This document shows positions 23,246 through 33,965 of a stretch of 40,233 bases of DNA, piece by piece. The DNA is from Paraglomus occultum (Eukaryota > Glomeromycota > Glomeromycetes > Paraglomerales > Paraglomeraceae): assembly GCA_910592205.1 (NCBI GenBank), contig CAJVPJ010000144.1:1-40233 (forward strand). Reading direction: 5' to 3'. A model generated the notes under the pieces. It did not search any database. It was not told the origin of the DNA and saw only the letters and a list, made by a program, of their open reading frames with translations. Position 1 is the stretch's first letter. Each line of letters starts with the position of its first letter. The position numbers and the translations under genes were made by a program.

Positions 23246-24283
23246 ATGGTTCGAAAGCTAAAGTACCATGAACAAAAACTGCTTAAGAGAGTAGACTTTA
23301 TACATGTAAGTAAAATAGTACGATCCTGTCGGTCTCTGTCGCTGTCTATTACGTAGTCGACTTTACATTTTATTATTCATCTCCATTTAGTGGAAAAATG
23401 AAAACAATCTCCGCGAAATTAAGGTTCTTCGCCGTTATCACGTCCAGAATCGCGAAGACTATTACAAGTACAACAAACTCTGCGGTGCCATAAAAAAGCT
23501 TGCAAACCGGATTTCATTACTCAATCCGCGCGATCCTTTTCGAACGAAAAAGGAACAAGCCTTATTAGAGAAGCTGTATCAGATGGGTTTAATTACAGCA
23601 AAATCACAATTTTCTGCTGTAGATGGGATTACAGTTTCGGCCTTTTGTAGGTAAGCAAAATGAAAGCAAAAGAAATCAGGAGCGTTTTATATGCACGACC
23701 GAAACAAGTGTGTTTGGATAAAGACTCGCATTCAATGTTGCACTCCTGAAATTATACGCTTACATGTGATGCTTATGAAATTTTTTAGACGTCGACTACC
23801 AATAGTGATGTGCCGTTTAAAAATGGCCGAAACTGTGAAAGAAGCTATAACTTTTATCGAACAAGGACATGTGAGAGTTGGTCCTGAGACTATCACTGAT
23901 CCAGCATATTTAGTTACAAGGTAAAGATCAAGGAGGAGAAACCTTATGGTACTTGGAGATACTCGGAAAAGATTTCAATAAATTATCGTTATATAGCACG
24001 AAAGAGCACATTTTACGTTTCATAGACCTCCTGTTAAGCTCTTTGCTCGCGTGGTCAGTATGTATATTAAGATACTTTTGATTTTTTTCTTTATCATTAG
24101 AAACCTCGAGGATTTTATAACGTGGGTTGACACTTCCAAGATAAAGCGCAAGATTATGACGTATAACGATCAAGTAAGTCAATATACCTTATTCTTCATC
24201 AAAACTGTCATGATAGAAAAGGGAGCTAGTTCCTGATTATATTATATTTGTTCTTTTAGCTTGATGACTATGACCTTCTATGA
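23246..24283 (+). CDS. IMP3: U3 snoRNP protein Imp3
   Basis: Five exons: 23246-23305, 23391-23650, 23789-23920, 24101-24173 and 24260-24283; 549 bases, 182 residues, almost the length of yeast Imp3. The N-terminus [18 protein letters not shown] and the segment [20 protein letters not shown] are characteristic. The S4 RNA-binding domain is at the exon 3 level ([20 protein letters not shown], then [20 protein letters not shown]). The C-terminus ends LDDYDLL, encoded by a 24-base last exon. Imp3 joins the SSU processome in the nucleolus and helps U3 snoRNA pair with the 35S pre-rRNA. All introns are GT-AG. The bacterial-type S4 relative (uS4/Rps9) is excluded by the N-terminal match. Confidence 0.96.
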
Positions 24284-24644
24284 ATAAAAAGAAAGCGGAT
24301 CGTATTTGGCTTGCGCTATCACTTTTGCCATGTGAAAAGGACATTATCAATATGATGATGATAGTTTCTTGCCATTTGCTACGCGACTCTTGTCGTGAGG
24401 AAACATTGATCGAGTTCTTCCCACTGCTTGACTGTTGAATTGATCATGTAATTATCGATGTAGTGAGGAAGGAGAAAAGTGTATGTTACAACCTGAATTT
24501 ATTTCACTGTGAACGAAAAGTGAGGGGAAAGATCCTAATAATACAAGTTTTGGCAGTATATGCAAAATTGTGTTCAAGCCTGTAGATGCTGATTTTTCAC
24601 TTGCATAAAATAATAATAATCTGTTTAAATGTATTAAAATTGAA

Positions 24645-24960
24645 GTAACATACTACAATAAAAATTGACACTCCCATTGCTTTAAGCCTGAACGCAGAGC
24701 AAAAATAACTTGCTCAAATTCCAGTTACAACAATGACGTGAAAGATATGGGAAGATGCTTTGTTCGCCAAGTGTTCTCAAACTGCTTCTATTTTGAATTT
24801 TGGTTTGTCAACTTTTTTATAGTTCGTTCTATTTTCGATTGCAAGGCTTAATATAATAAGTCTAAACGCAGAGCAAAATTTTATTAGTGAAATAAATCTT
24901 GTTCAAATCTATACAAGATGACAATCATCGCGTTACATAATAAAAATTAGACGACTCTAT
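24645..24960. repeat. Diverged direct repeat, two units
   Basis: The block starting at 24684 (AAGCCTGAACGCAGAGCAAA, then ATAACTTGCTCAAAT) recurs from 24858 (AAGTCTAAACGCAGAGCAAA, then ATAAATCTTGTTCAAAT). A second shared word, ATAAAAATTGACACTC at 24658, recurs as ATAAAAATTAGACGACTC near 24941. The spacing is about 174 bases. There is no coding frame across the repeats and no target duplication is obvious. Confidence 0.6.
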
Positions 24961-25045
24961 GCGTTCTTTGTAACATATGTGAAAAGTGGAAATTATGCAA
25001 GTACTATTATAGTTTATGAGATAAACGGGTTTCTCAGGTCTCTAA

Positions 25046-25212
25046 TGGCGTGGCGTTATACGCCAACATCGCTCTTTTATGATTATTTCTAAGTAAATCG
25101 GCAAGAAAACAGGCCGGTCCTTGTTCTTGCCGGACCCAGTATGCGCGAGTAGCCTCGATAGAGAAAACGACTCGACTTAATGAAGTTTATCCTTTTCGTG
25201 GGATAAACTTCA
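25046..25212. ncRNA. Candidate structured RNA or cruciform cluster
   Basis: Three strong hairpins lie within 167 bases. 25046-25065: TGGCGT pairs with ACGCCA across an 8-base loop. The second pairs CGGCAAGAA with TTCTTGCCG (9 pairs, an imperfect inner stem GG/CC) in the 25098-25134 stretch. 25181-25212: TGAAGTTTATCC pairs perfectly with GGATAAACTTCA (12 pairs, loop TTTTCGTG). The GC content is locally higher than in the flanks. I see no box C/D or a clear H/ACA tail, no snRNA motif and no polymerase III box, so class and strand are unknown. It could also be a decayed transposon with internal inverted repeats. Confidence 0.3.
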
Positions 25213-25393
25213 GTTTGGCATATGGATCACGCAATAATTAATGGCTTATTGTATATTAATATACAGCCTAGACATGTTACCTGTCGAACGATGGAGGAGT
25301 GTTAACTACGTCATCATAAATTAGAAGTTTAAAAACGAAAGCGCACGAGTTACTTACCGCATAATTTATTTCATAGATAACAATTTTCTATAA

Positions 25394-26050
25394 TTATAAT
25401 TGTAATTCAGAGGTTCGCCTCTCTCCCAACTCTATGGTGTTTTGCTCCAATAGAGCCTCTTGTTCTGCGTGAGTCTCGCGAAGGGCATTACTGATTGTAT
25501 GGATTCTGTTATCTGTTGTAATCTACAAATTTCAAGTTGATTAGTTATTATTACCGCCTCTCGTCAAACCAAATAATAAAAAGAAACGTACAATATTAGC
25601 TCGAATGTTTTCTGTTAATAAAGAAAAATTGTTGTTCTGTTCTCGTTCGTAGTCTATATTTTCCATCTGACTGAAGTAGAAAACGCGCGAGTTTAAACAA
25701 TAAATATTGGATTCCATGATTCTCAATCTGCAGCAATGAAAAATCAGTTGAAGAGGCCTTACCAAAAGTATGTAACGCTCTCATATGTCAAACGGTTGAG
25801 AACTACGACCTCTTGTAGAGGGAAATAATAGATCCGCAGCCTTTGCATGTGAGTGCGACAACCGCATCTTAAAAAGGAGTACAGGCCGTCGCAAGAGGTT
25901 TGTGTTTGCTTCACAAAACGTGCGTTAAAAGAGCCTAAATTTCTTTCGCGTAGTTGCAACGGAAGCATGGTATACAATGTGATCGTTGGATCGAAGTTGA
26001 GTACTTTGTTTGGGGCAGATTTCGATGCATTGATAATGATATAATAATTG
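25394..26050 (-). CDS. Probable Mis18-like zinc-binding protein, 5' end unresolved
   Basis: Four linked exons are supported by phase: 26050-25920, 25867-25810, 25727-25592 and 25522-25394 (stop TAA). Joined, they read TIIINAS-like strands (YIIINASKSAPNKVLNFDPT), then NAHAVVALTCKGCGSIISLY with one CxxC pair, then VFYFSQMENIDYE, and a C-terminal coiled coil (TISNALRETHAEQEALLEQN). This order (beta strands, CxxC, a YxF/SYE-like segment, coiled coil) recalls Mis18/Yippee-fold proteins that prime centromeres for CENP-A loading. The first CxxC and the start exon are not found: the first exon enters in phase 2 and no convincing upstream exon joins. So it may be partial, mis-modelled or decaying. The assignment is by motif impression only. 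Confidence 0.4.
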
Positions 26051-26136
26051 CTATTTTTGTATTACGTCATGTGTCGATCGAGATTGTTTATATCGCTTGG
26101 TTTGTTTATCGTTATACGATAGTAATAGTAATAGCC

Positions 26137-26456
26137 TTAAGATAATGACTCCAAGGCCGTGTTAATATCATTCAATGCAGTTTTAAATAGTTCCTCTACA
26201 ACACAGTGTATATGTCATTTATGGACATGCTGCCTATTTCTGTTTCCAAACGGCAGTCAACAAAGTTTAGAGAATCAACAAGATTTACCAGTCGACTTTT
26301 AAGCTCATTATTAAAAAATAAGCAATGCTCATTCAGGTTGGTGTTTAGGTTGCATGGTTCAGTCTCCAGAGCTCTGTTAAAATTAATCAACGCATTGTCA
26401 TATTGTTTTAGACCATGAATTGTTGACAGATCCGGAAGGTCGTTCGGATCTTTCAC
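26137..26456 (-). pseudogene. Unrecognised helical ORF with an apparent frameshift
   Basis: An open frame starts after a possible acceptor (ATATAAG at about 26457) and reads DPNDLPDLSTIHGLKQYDNA, then a helical region with NNELKSRLVNLVDSLNFVDC, to a stop at 26196. A one-base shift near 26200 would continue the helical pattern with VEELFKTALNDINTALESLS to TAA at 26137-26139. No in-frame ATG or clean upstream exon is found. It may be a broken coiled-coil gene or a gene that simply ends at 26196. Family not recognised. Confidence 0.35.
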
Positions 26457-27089
26457 TTATATTTGTAGCGAAATGCTATATAATAATACTCATATTAATA
26501 TGGATAAAAGATTACTACTGATGACTTCTTGCCGACTGAATAGGGCGATAAATGGTAAAAAGGAATATTACGAGAAATCTATTTGGAGTCAGGTTTTAAT
26601 ATTAATGCGTTAACAGCCTAACAATAATTTGTTTGATTGTAGAGGATATATGAAATCTGGCCCAGAGTGCATTCATCCAGAGAACGAAATCAAGAAAATT
26701 TGATAACGGAGAATACCGACCTTAGAGAAGCACTACAAACGCAAGAGGTATATGGCAATTCTACTTTGCATAACAACTGTGAAATCAATTGTTGACTCTT
26801 ATCTTGACTGATTTGGGGCAGACTGCAACAAAACCAGACAAAGTGAACATTCTGTGAGGGACTGATTATGATGTGACTGTAAAATTGACCAAGGTGAAGA
26901 TGACGTTTTGGAAAGTAATAATAATAAATGGTGCTCATTCATGACTTATGGACTTGTTAATTTTAATGCTCACTTTTACTTTATCATACCAGAATGGGAT
27001 GAATATAAACCATAACAGGGTTAATATTAATATAGGATTACCTCTATATTATATATATATAAATATAATATGAAACTGATTTGTATCAA

Positions 27090-27269
27090 ATCCACTGTTA
27101 CTATGGAACCAAAGTATTACAGCACTATTAGAAGTATTTTAAAAAAAGAACAAGGAAAAAAATAGCCCCTTATGTTTTAAAAATCAATGATATCTCAACC
27201 CCTGACAACTCTAATTTATTAGATAACTACTGGCTAGCTGGGTTCTCTGACACTGATGCATCGTTTTGA
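27090..27269 (+). pseudogene. LAGLIDADG homing endonuclease fragment, mitochondrial-intron type
   Basis: The frame from about 27133 to the stop TGA at 27267-27269 encodes KKIAPYVLKINDISTPDNSN followed by NYWLAGFSDTDASF, a clear first LAGLIDADG motif (WLAGFxDxDxSF). The preceding bases in another frame read MEPKYYSTIRSILKKEQG, the usual segment just before it, so an A-run frameshift separates the two. After the motif the frame is lost and the second motif is not seen. These enzymes are normally encoded in group I introns of fungal mitochondrial genes; here the fragment lies between nuclear spliceosomal genes, so it is probably a nuclear copy of mitochondrial DNA. Confidence 0.75.
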
Positions 27270-28224
27270 ATAATTAATTATGTCTTTTGCTTTTTGCTTA
27301 TTCAGCACAAGATCAAGAAAAATACTTATGAAATTTACTAAGAAGAATGAAAAATACTAAATATTACTATCAACTTATGATGAAACAAGGAACATAATAA
27401 TAATAATAAGAAAAACAAGCCCAGCAGTCATAGTCATTGATCAAGTAAACTTATAATTATCTTCCCTCTTACTTTACTATGAACCAAACATGATATTATG
27501 ATTGAAAAAAAGATTGCATTCTAATTCTCTGTGTTAGATAGGGAAAGCAACAAATACATTATCCGTTTTTACAAATAGGTTTTGTTAGTATTTATGAAAG
27601 ATAGTAGATTTCAATTTCTGGTAAGAGGGATCTCTCATTGATGTTTTCACATTCAATGCAGCAACTACATATACAGTGATGACAGTTGTATATCAACATT
27701 TGTTTCCATTTCCACTGGTGCCAAAATAGAATTACATTCAACTGTCTGGTTTTGTTACATGCTCATTTATTGATTATGGAGTAAAATGTATCATATGAAC
27801 CAAATGCAAAGGTTTATTCACTTTCATCATCATCATTATTATCCTTTACACTTTGTTAGAGTCTTGTGAGTTTTAAACAAGGTAATTGTTGGAGGCGTTG
27901 TATACCCACCATCAAGATCATTGTTGTCATTATCATCAAGATCATCAAGGTTTGTTTTCTTTGCTTGTATTAATTCTAATGTTTGCATAATAATAATAAT
28001 AATATTTGCCTTAAGTATTAAGATGTCTTTCAATACTATTACTATCACTAGATGCTCTACTCATACCTTCACTGCATATCAGATCAATCTCCAAGTTGTG
28101 GAATGCCGGATCAATGAGAGGACTCCATATGTTGTGTTGGTATGATATGCATGATTAATATAATAATAATTCAAGTCAAAATGTTCTTCATTGGAGTATG
28201 AAGTATTGTAGTATTAGGCAGGAA

Positions 28225-28320
28225 GGGTTAAAAAATGATTTTAAAACCATATGGAGCAATTTTTTCTCCCTGAGCTTTTCTTAGATGCTTCTAATGTAAC
28301 TTTTGGGTTCCATGGTGGAT
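28225..28320 (-). pseudogene. Second, inverted LAGLIDADG 5' fragment
   Basis: On the minus strand this block aligns base by base with 27090-27190: ATCCAC...ATGGAACC...ATTAGAAG...AAAAAATTGCTCC versus ATCCAC...ATGGAACC...ATTAGAAG...AAAAAAATAGCCC. It translates, with a stop and a frameshift, to MEPKSYIRSI and GEKIAPYGFKII, matching the first copy. The LAGLIDADG motif itself is not recognisable after it. The pair is therefore inverted and separated by about 1 kb. Confidence 0.6.
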
Positions 28321-28371
28321 ATTAGAGATAACCCTATTACTATTACTATATTCATTATTTTTAACTTAATA

Positions 28372-28404
28372 TTGATTATGATTATGATTATGATTATTAT
28401 TATG
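28372..28404 (+). repeat. GATTAT microsatellite
   Basis: Short tandem units GATTAT followed by ATT/ATG units. It is typical slippage sequence with no gene content. Confidence 0.75.
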
Positions 28405-29035
28405 TTCTAAAATGATGTTAATTTAAAACTGTAATTGACATAAATTTCTGTATTAGTATTAATATGATGACAATCAAAATGTCATTAGTCAAATTAGTTA
28501 ACTTTTAGCCACGTCAGCCTGTCGTTATTATGTCACAAAATAGGGTTGTTTGTTGCAGTCTGCTCCAATTAATAAATTTAACCTTCATTGATAAATAACA
28601 AATCTCCTTCTTCTTCAGAGAAATAGAGTATATTAATATCTCAATTTTCTTCCCTGATCCTGAGGCTGCCATTGCTGTTGTCCGAAAATCAGTGGATGTA
28701 TTCGAAATTTTTTAAAACGCGTAAAATTCTGATCGAAATTAATATAACTGCGGTTTGTGTACCCATAAATCGAAAAAATTTCGGACCACAGTTTTTCCTC
28801 CGAAAAGATAGCTTTACGATCCTGGACTGGAAGTATATTTATAGAATATAGCCTGCTAATGGATTTGGTAGGTGAAGATAGATTCTTCGTTTTGCGTGTC
28901 TTGTACGCCGGAAAATAGATCGAGTGACCAAATGCCTTAACACCTGCCCGCTTCTTTTTGATCTATATTTGCGTTTATTATGCATATCAATCACATACCA
29001 TATGTTTGCTGACAAGCTCGCTTTTGGTAGGTCAG

Positions 29036-32000
29036 ACACCAAGTGGCTCTTCCGCCTGGCTACAACTACATTCCAATATCTGAACACGTACCTCCAGCCA
29101 TTCCAGCTCGGGTGTACCCATTTACTCTAGATCCATTCCAGAAAGTAGCCATCGCATCGATACAACGATCCGAGTCAGTCCTCGTCAGTGCGCATACTTC
29201 TGCTGGCAAAACTGTAGTTGCTGAGTATGCAATTGCGCAAGCTCTAAATGCTAACCAGCGGGTGATATACACCAGTCCGATTAAGGTATTTTATTGAGCC
29301 TAAGAAAACTTTTTCACTTACAAAGCTTCCTTATATGCAAATCTTATTGATGTTTATTAAAATTCTTTTACGCAGGCTTTAAGTAATCAAAAATACAGAG
29401 AATTACAAGAGGAATTCGGTGATGTTGGTTTATTGACCGGAGATGTTTCTATTAACCCATCCGCCGGATGTTTAGTTATGACAACTGAGGTGTGCAATTC
29501 GCTTACTGTTAAATGGCTGTTGTCGTGTCTTCATAAGCAGCTTACTACTTTTCTGCAACTCGTATTATTCCGGCTGTCATTGCCACGTGTCTAATATATC
29601 GGTAATAGATTTTGCGTAGTATGTTATATCGCGGTAGTGAAGTGATGCGCGAAGTTTCTTGGGTAATTTTTGATGAAATACATTATATGCGTGATAAAGG
29701 TAATTGTATAACTGTATAACGTTGGCTATGATAATATATATTGACAATTTTATCTTTTACGTTAGCGCGTGGTGTTGTATGGGAAGAAACGCTTATTCTA
29801 TTACCCCATCAAGTACATTATGCGTTCTTATCTGCCACTATTCCGAATGCAATGGAATTTGCAGAGTGGGTTTGTAAAATACATGAACAGGTCAGTATTG
29901 ATTATCACGTGGTTCCGCAATATGATTCATATTCACTGACTCACATTTTGCATGCTATTTGCTAGCCTTGTCACGTTGTATACACAGATTACCGTCCGAC
30001 TCCCTTACAACACTATATTTTTCCTAACGGCGCTACTGGTATCTATATGGTAGTTGATGAGGGAGGGGTTTTCCGTGAGGATAACTTTCAAGCAGCTCTC
30101 GCAGATATGCCAAAAGACAGCGAAAAAGAATCTTCCGATAGAAGAAGTCGAAAGCCAAAGAGGAATGGAAGAGAAACGGATGGTAAGCTTTAATCATGGT
30201 CAAGCGATTGATATCTGATAGTAGTAAATTAATTTAATCATTATTAGGACCACCCGATATATACAGAATTGTAAAAATGATTATGCAAAGAAATTACAAT
30301 CCAGTAATCGTGTTTGCATTTGGCAAGAAAGAATGCGAATTGCTAGCATTACAAATGAGTCAATTGGATTTAAATGATGGTAAATTAAGTATATTCTATA
30401 CAAACTCGGCCAAATCATATTTTTACGCCTCTTCAATCGTTCTTGCTTGACGCCTTTTGTATAACCGATTAATTTAGATGACGAACATCAATTAGTGGAC
30501 CAAATATTTACCAACGCCATAAATGGACTAAATGAAGATGATAAACAATTGCCTCAAATTGAACACATACTTCCTCTCCTTCATCGGGGTATTGGGATAC
30601 ATCATTCAGGATTATTACCTCTCCTAAAAGAAGTCATTGAAATTCTGTTTCAAGAGGGGCTAATCAAAGTGCTGTTTGCGACCGAAACTTTCGCGATGGG
30701 TTTGAACATGCCTGCAAAGACAGTAGTATTCTCGCAAGTATCAAAATGGGATGGGAAAAACTTGAGATATTTAACGTCAGGAGAATATATACAAATGTCT
30801 GGGCGAGCAGGAAGACGAGGCCTTGATGAGAGGGGAATTGTCATTATGATGGCCCATGACAAGGTAGAACCATCAGTCATGAAGAACATGATCATGGTAA
30901 GCTATTTGAACGTGCATGTCATTGCTCAAGTGCGATGTTCTCAACTGACTAATATGTGCAATAATTAGGGTGACGCAGACCCCCTGGTCTCTGCATTTCA
31001 TTTAAAATACAACATGATTCTCAATATGACACGGCTCGAAGGTATGAGCCCCGAGCATATGCTTAGGAACAGTTTTTATCAATTCCAAAATACTACGAGT
31101 TTACCGTCCTTGGAAATGGAGTATAAGTGTTTGGAAGAGGAGAGAGATTCTATAGTAATACCAAATGAAGAGGTTGTATCCGAGTACTATGAGTTACGGC
31201 AACAACTCGAAATACATTCTCGTGACATGCGGGATGTGCTTAATCATCCTGTCTATTCTGTGCAATTCTTGCACGTCGGAAGACTCGTTAGGATTGAAAT
31301 GGACGGAACTGATTTTGGATGGGGCGCTGTCGTATCGGTTTCAAGAGCGAAGGTATGTATGGCAACAGCATTCTTTGCATTTGGGAATGGTATCGTTTAT
31401 TCCTGCATGGCATACGCGAGAATGTGCCATTAAATACTTGTTTGTAAGACATTCGGGTTTGTCATAGTCACAGTATTTGTTATCCTTGTCCAGGCGACAC
31501 TTGAGCTACTCAATTAGTCGGGAAATTATGATATGTAATTATACACTCTCCCTGACTCGCTAGCTAAAGCATACGAGATCATTCTTAATGGGTAACTGTG
31601 TCATAGGACCGAAATTCATCCGTATTGTCATCTTTTCTTTAGGTGTTGAACGTGAAAAATAATACAAAAGATAGCAGACGCACACCAAAGGAATCTCTAA
31701 GGTCGACAGATTTCGTCATCGATGTATTGCTGAACTGTGACTCGAGCTCGATTGTTGCAAAGAATCCTGATGGAACAACAACTGGAGTTAAGCCACCCAG
31801 AGAAGGTGAAAAGGGCACACCTATGGTATATGTCGAGTACGAGGTCTGATCGTCATATTTAAATGCTTTAATCTGAGAACTGATAACTGCTAAATTCTTA
31901 CTGCTTGAGCAGGTTATACCAGTATTATTAACAGCCCTAAATGGCATTAGTACTGTCCGTGTCTTTCCACCAAAAGACATTACATCCCTCGAGGCCAGAA

Positions 32001-33091
32001 GAGAAATGTATCGAAATGTGCAAGAAGCTCTTGAGAGGTTCGACCACAATGTGCCGTTGCTGGACCCAGTATTGGATATGGGCATTAAAGACGCGGGCTT
32101 TGCGAAGCTTATGGAGGTTAGTCTTATTATCACGTAATATCGATACCTTTCATTCGTATTAACTTGACTCTTCCCTATATTTGATCTTTACAGCGCATAG
32201 AGACACTCGAATCGCGTCTTATCAATAACCCCTTGAATAAATCTCCTCGCTTAACAGAACTTTACGAGCTATATAGCAGAAAAATGACAATACAACAAAA
32301 ACTCCGTGCACTTCGCAAGAAAATTCAATTCGCCCATTCATTAATACAACAAGACGAACTAAAAAGTCGCAAACGCGTTCTCCGTCGTCTTGGCTATCTC
32401 ACATCCGCCGACGTTGTAGATATTAAAGGCCGAGTGGCTTGCGAGATAAATGCTGGAGATGAACTTGTGCTTACGGAATTGTTAATGAATAGATTCTTTA
32501 ATGACATGTCACCGGAGTTAACTGCGGCTGTGATGAGTTGCTTTGTTGTTGAAGTTGGAGAACTCGATCCAGGTTTACTAAGGGAAGAGTTTGCAGCTCC
32601 TTACAGGATTATCAAAGAGACAGCCACGAGAATTGCAGAAATTACTGTTGAGTGTAAGCTGCAGATAGATATTACGGAGTATATATCGAAGTTTCACTGT
32701 GATATGATGGAAGTAGTTTATTTGTGGACACAGGTAAGACGAGAAGGACCATGAGAATGGCTTGTGAACGGTAGATTTGTTGACTGGATTTCTTTGTTTT
32801 TTTTCTGTAAAATATTAGGGTGCAAAGTTCTATCAAATATGTCAAAAGACAGACATATTTGAGGGAAGCATTATACGGCATTTTCGTAATCTGGAAGAGG
32901 CCCTACGATCTATGGTATCCGCTGCCAAATGTATTGGGAATACACAATTAGAGAGCAAATTCTCAGAAGGTATGCGGGCTGAGTTGAGAATTATTTGCCC
33001 GTTTTCCTCTTCATTACTAACATTTCTGTTTCCATTAGCTCTGACAAAAATCCGAAGAGATATCGTATTTGCAGCATCATTATACTTATAA
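29036..33091 (+). CDS. MTR4: Mtr4 DExH RNA helicase (TRAMP/exosome cofactor), 5' end uncertain
   Basis: Thirteen exons are visible: 29036-29285, 29376-29489, 29609-29699, 29766-29890, 29966-30182, 30248-30379, 30478-30896, 30969-31352, 31643-31843, 31913-32116, 32194-32733, 32819-32969 and 33039-33091, giving 959 codons to TAA. Motifs in order: [20 protein letters not shown], Walker [60 protein letters not shown], the arch/KOW region ([20 protein letters not shown]), [17 protein letters not shown] and the C-terminal [10 protein letters not shown]. These distinguish Mtr4 from Ski2. It unwinds RNA for the nuclear exosome in rRNA processing and decay. Exon 1 enters in phase 2; a possible start exon 28859-28902 (MDLVGEDRFFVLRV) fits the phase but is far shorter than the usual disordered N-terminus. 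Confidence 0.95.
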
Positions 33092-33965
33092 ACAGTGAGT
33101 CGGATAATGATACACAATCTACTCCCCTTAATTTGTTGTTAATTACGCATAACTTTAAAAGAACGATTCAAACGCCATATAATTTTAACTGTATTTCGCG
33201 CTTGTTTTAACCTAAAACTTGCAAAATTTTATTGCACATTTATGAGTAAATAGCTGAGATTACTTATATCTGTTTTTTCTGTAACCGAAAATAGAAAACG
33301 TTATGACGTAAGTGTTTAATAAAAAGTTCTTTTGTAATAATATTATGCAACTTTCTAAAGTACTTGAAAATCTTAATCAAATAAGAAGTGCCATTGTTTG
33401 GGAAATAAATTTACACTTCAGTAATGCGGGCTAATACTAAGGTTTTCGACTTTCGAAATAATTATGAAATCTTTTGCAGTAATTATAAATTAGGAATTTG
33501 ATGGACTATTTCATTTTTTATGAATCTGCCTTCTGGCCATTTTGTTTACTCGTATTAATATATCTGAAATTGCAATTATGAAGAAAAAACCAACTTTATA
33601 TACATTTATTAATAACATTTTAGAGTAATAGTATAAAGTAATAAATAGGAAAAAGATTCTAACAACCAAGTTAAATTTATGGCTGCATGAGTCACACAAT
33701 GCATTCATGCTTTATTGTGTAGAGGCACTATTTACCACCTTAGACATAATTATGAACTGCTCCCAAAAATGAAGACAACTTACTGGAATGATTGCAAGTT
33801 GATTTCTTCAACTCTTGCAATGATTATCATTTCAAAAAATAATAAATAAATTGAGAAGAGGGCACAATGTGAATTTGTAAAAAAGAATTTGATGACTCGT
33901 CGCGCTTTATCTATGCAGTTACTTTATGACGCAATGTAATGCTTCAAATGTTTCCAACCATTAAT
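33092..33965. other. Spacer between convergent MTR4 and P450 genes
   Basis: This 874-base AT-rich stretch between two gene 3' ends should hold both untranslated regions and terminators. No other feature is recognised. Confidence 0.5.

Larger units (their letters stand above)
24284..25393. other. Spacer with repeats and hairpins
   Basis: No protein-coding frame is supported between IMP3 and the next minus-strand gene. The spacer does contain a diverged direct repeat (24645-24960) and a group of strong hairpins (25046-25212) with a 16-base perfect palindrome at 25250-25265. Confidence 0.5.
26457..28858. other. AT-rich accessory stretch with mitochondrial-type remnants
   Basis: This 2.4 kb region upstream of MTR4 holds two LAGLIDADG remnants in opposite orientation (27090-27269 and 28225-28320), simple repeats (AT near 27045-27070, AAT near 27985-28004, GATTAT near 28372-28404) and no intact gene. 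An open plus-strand frame continues through 28859 but has no recognisable domain. Confidence 0.5.
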
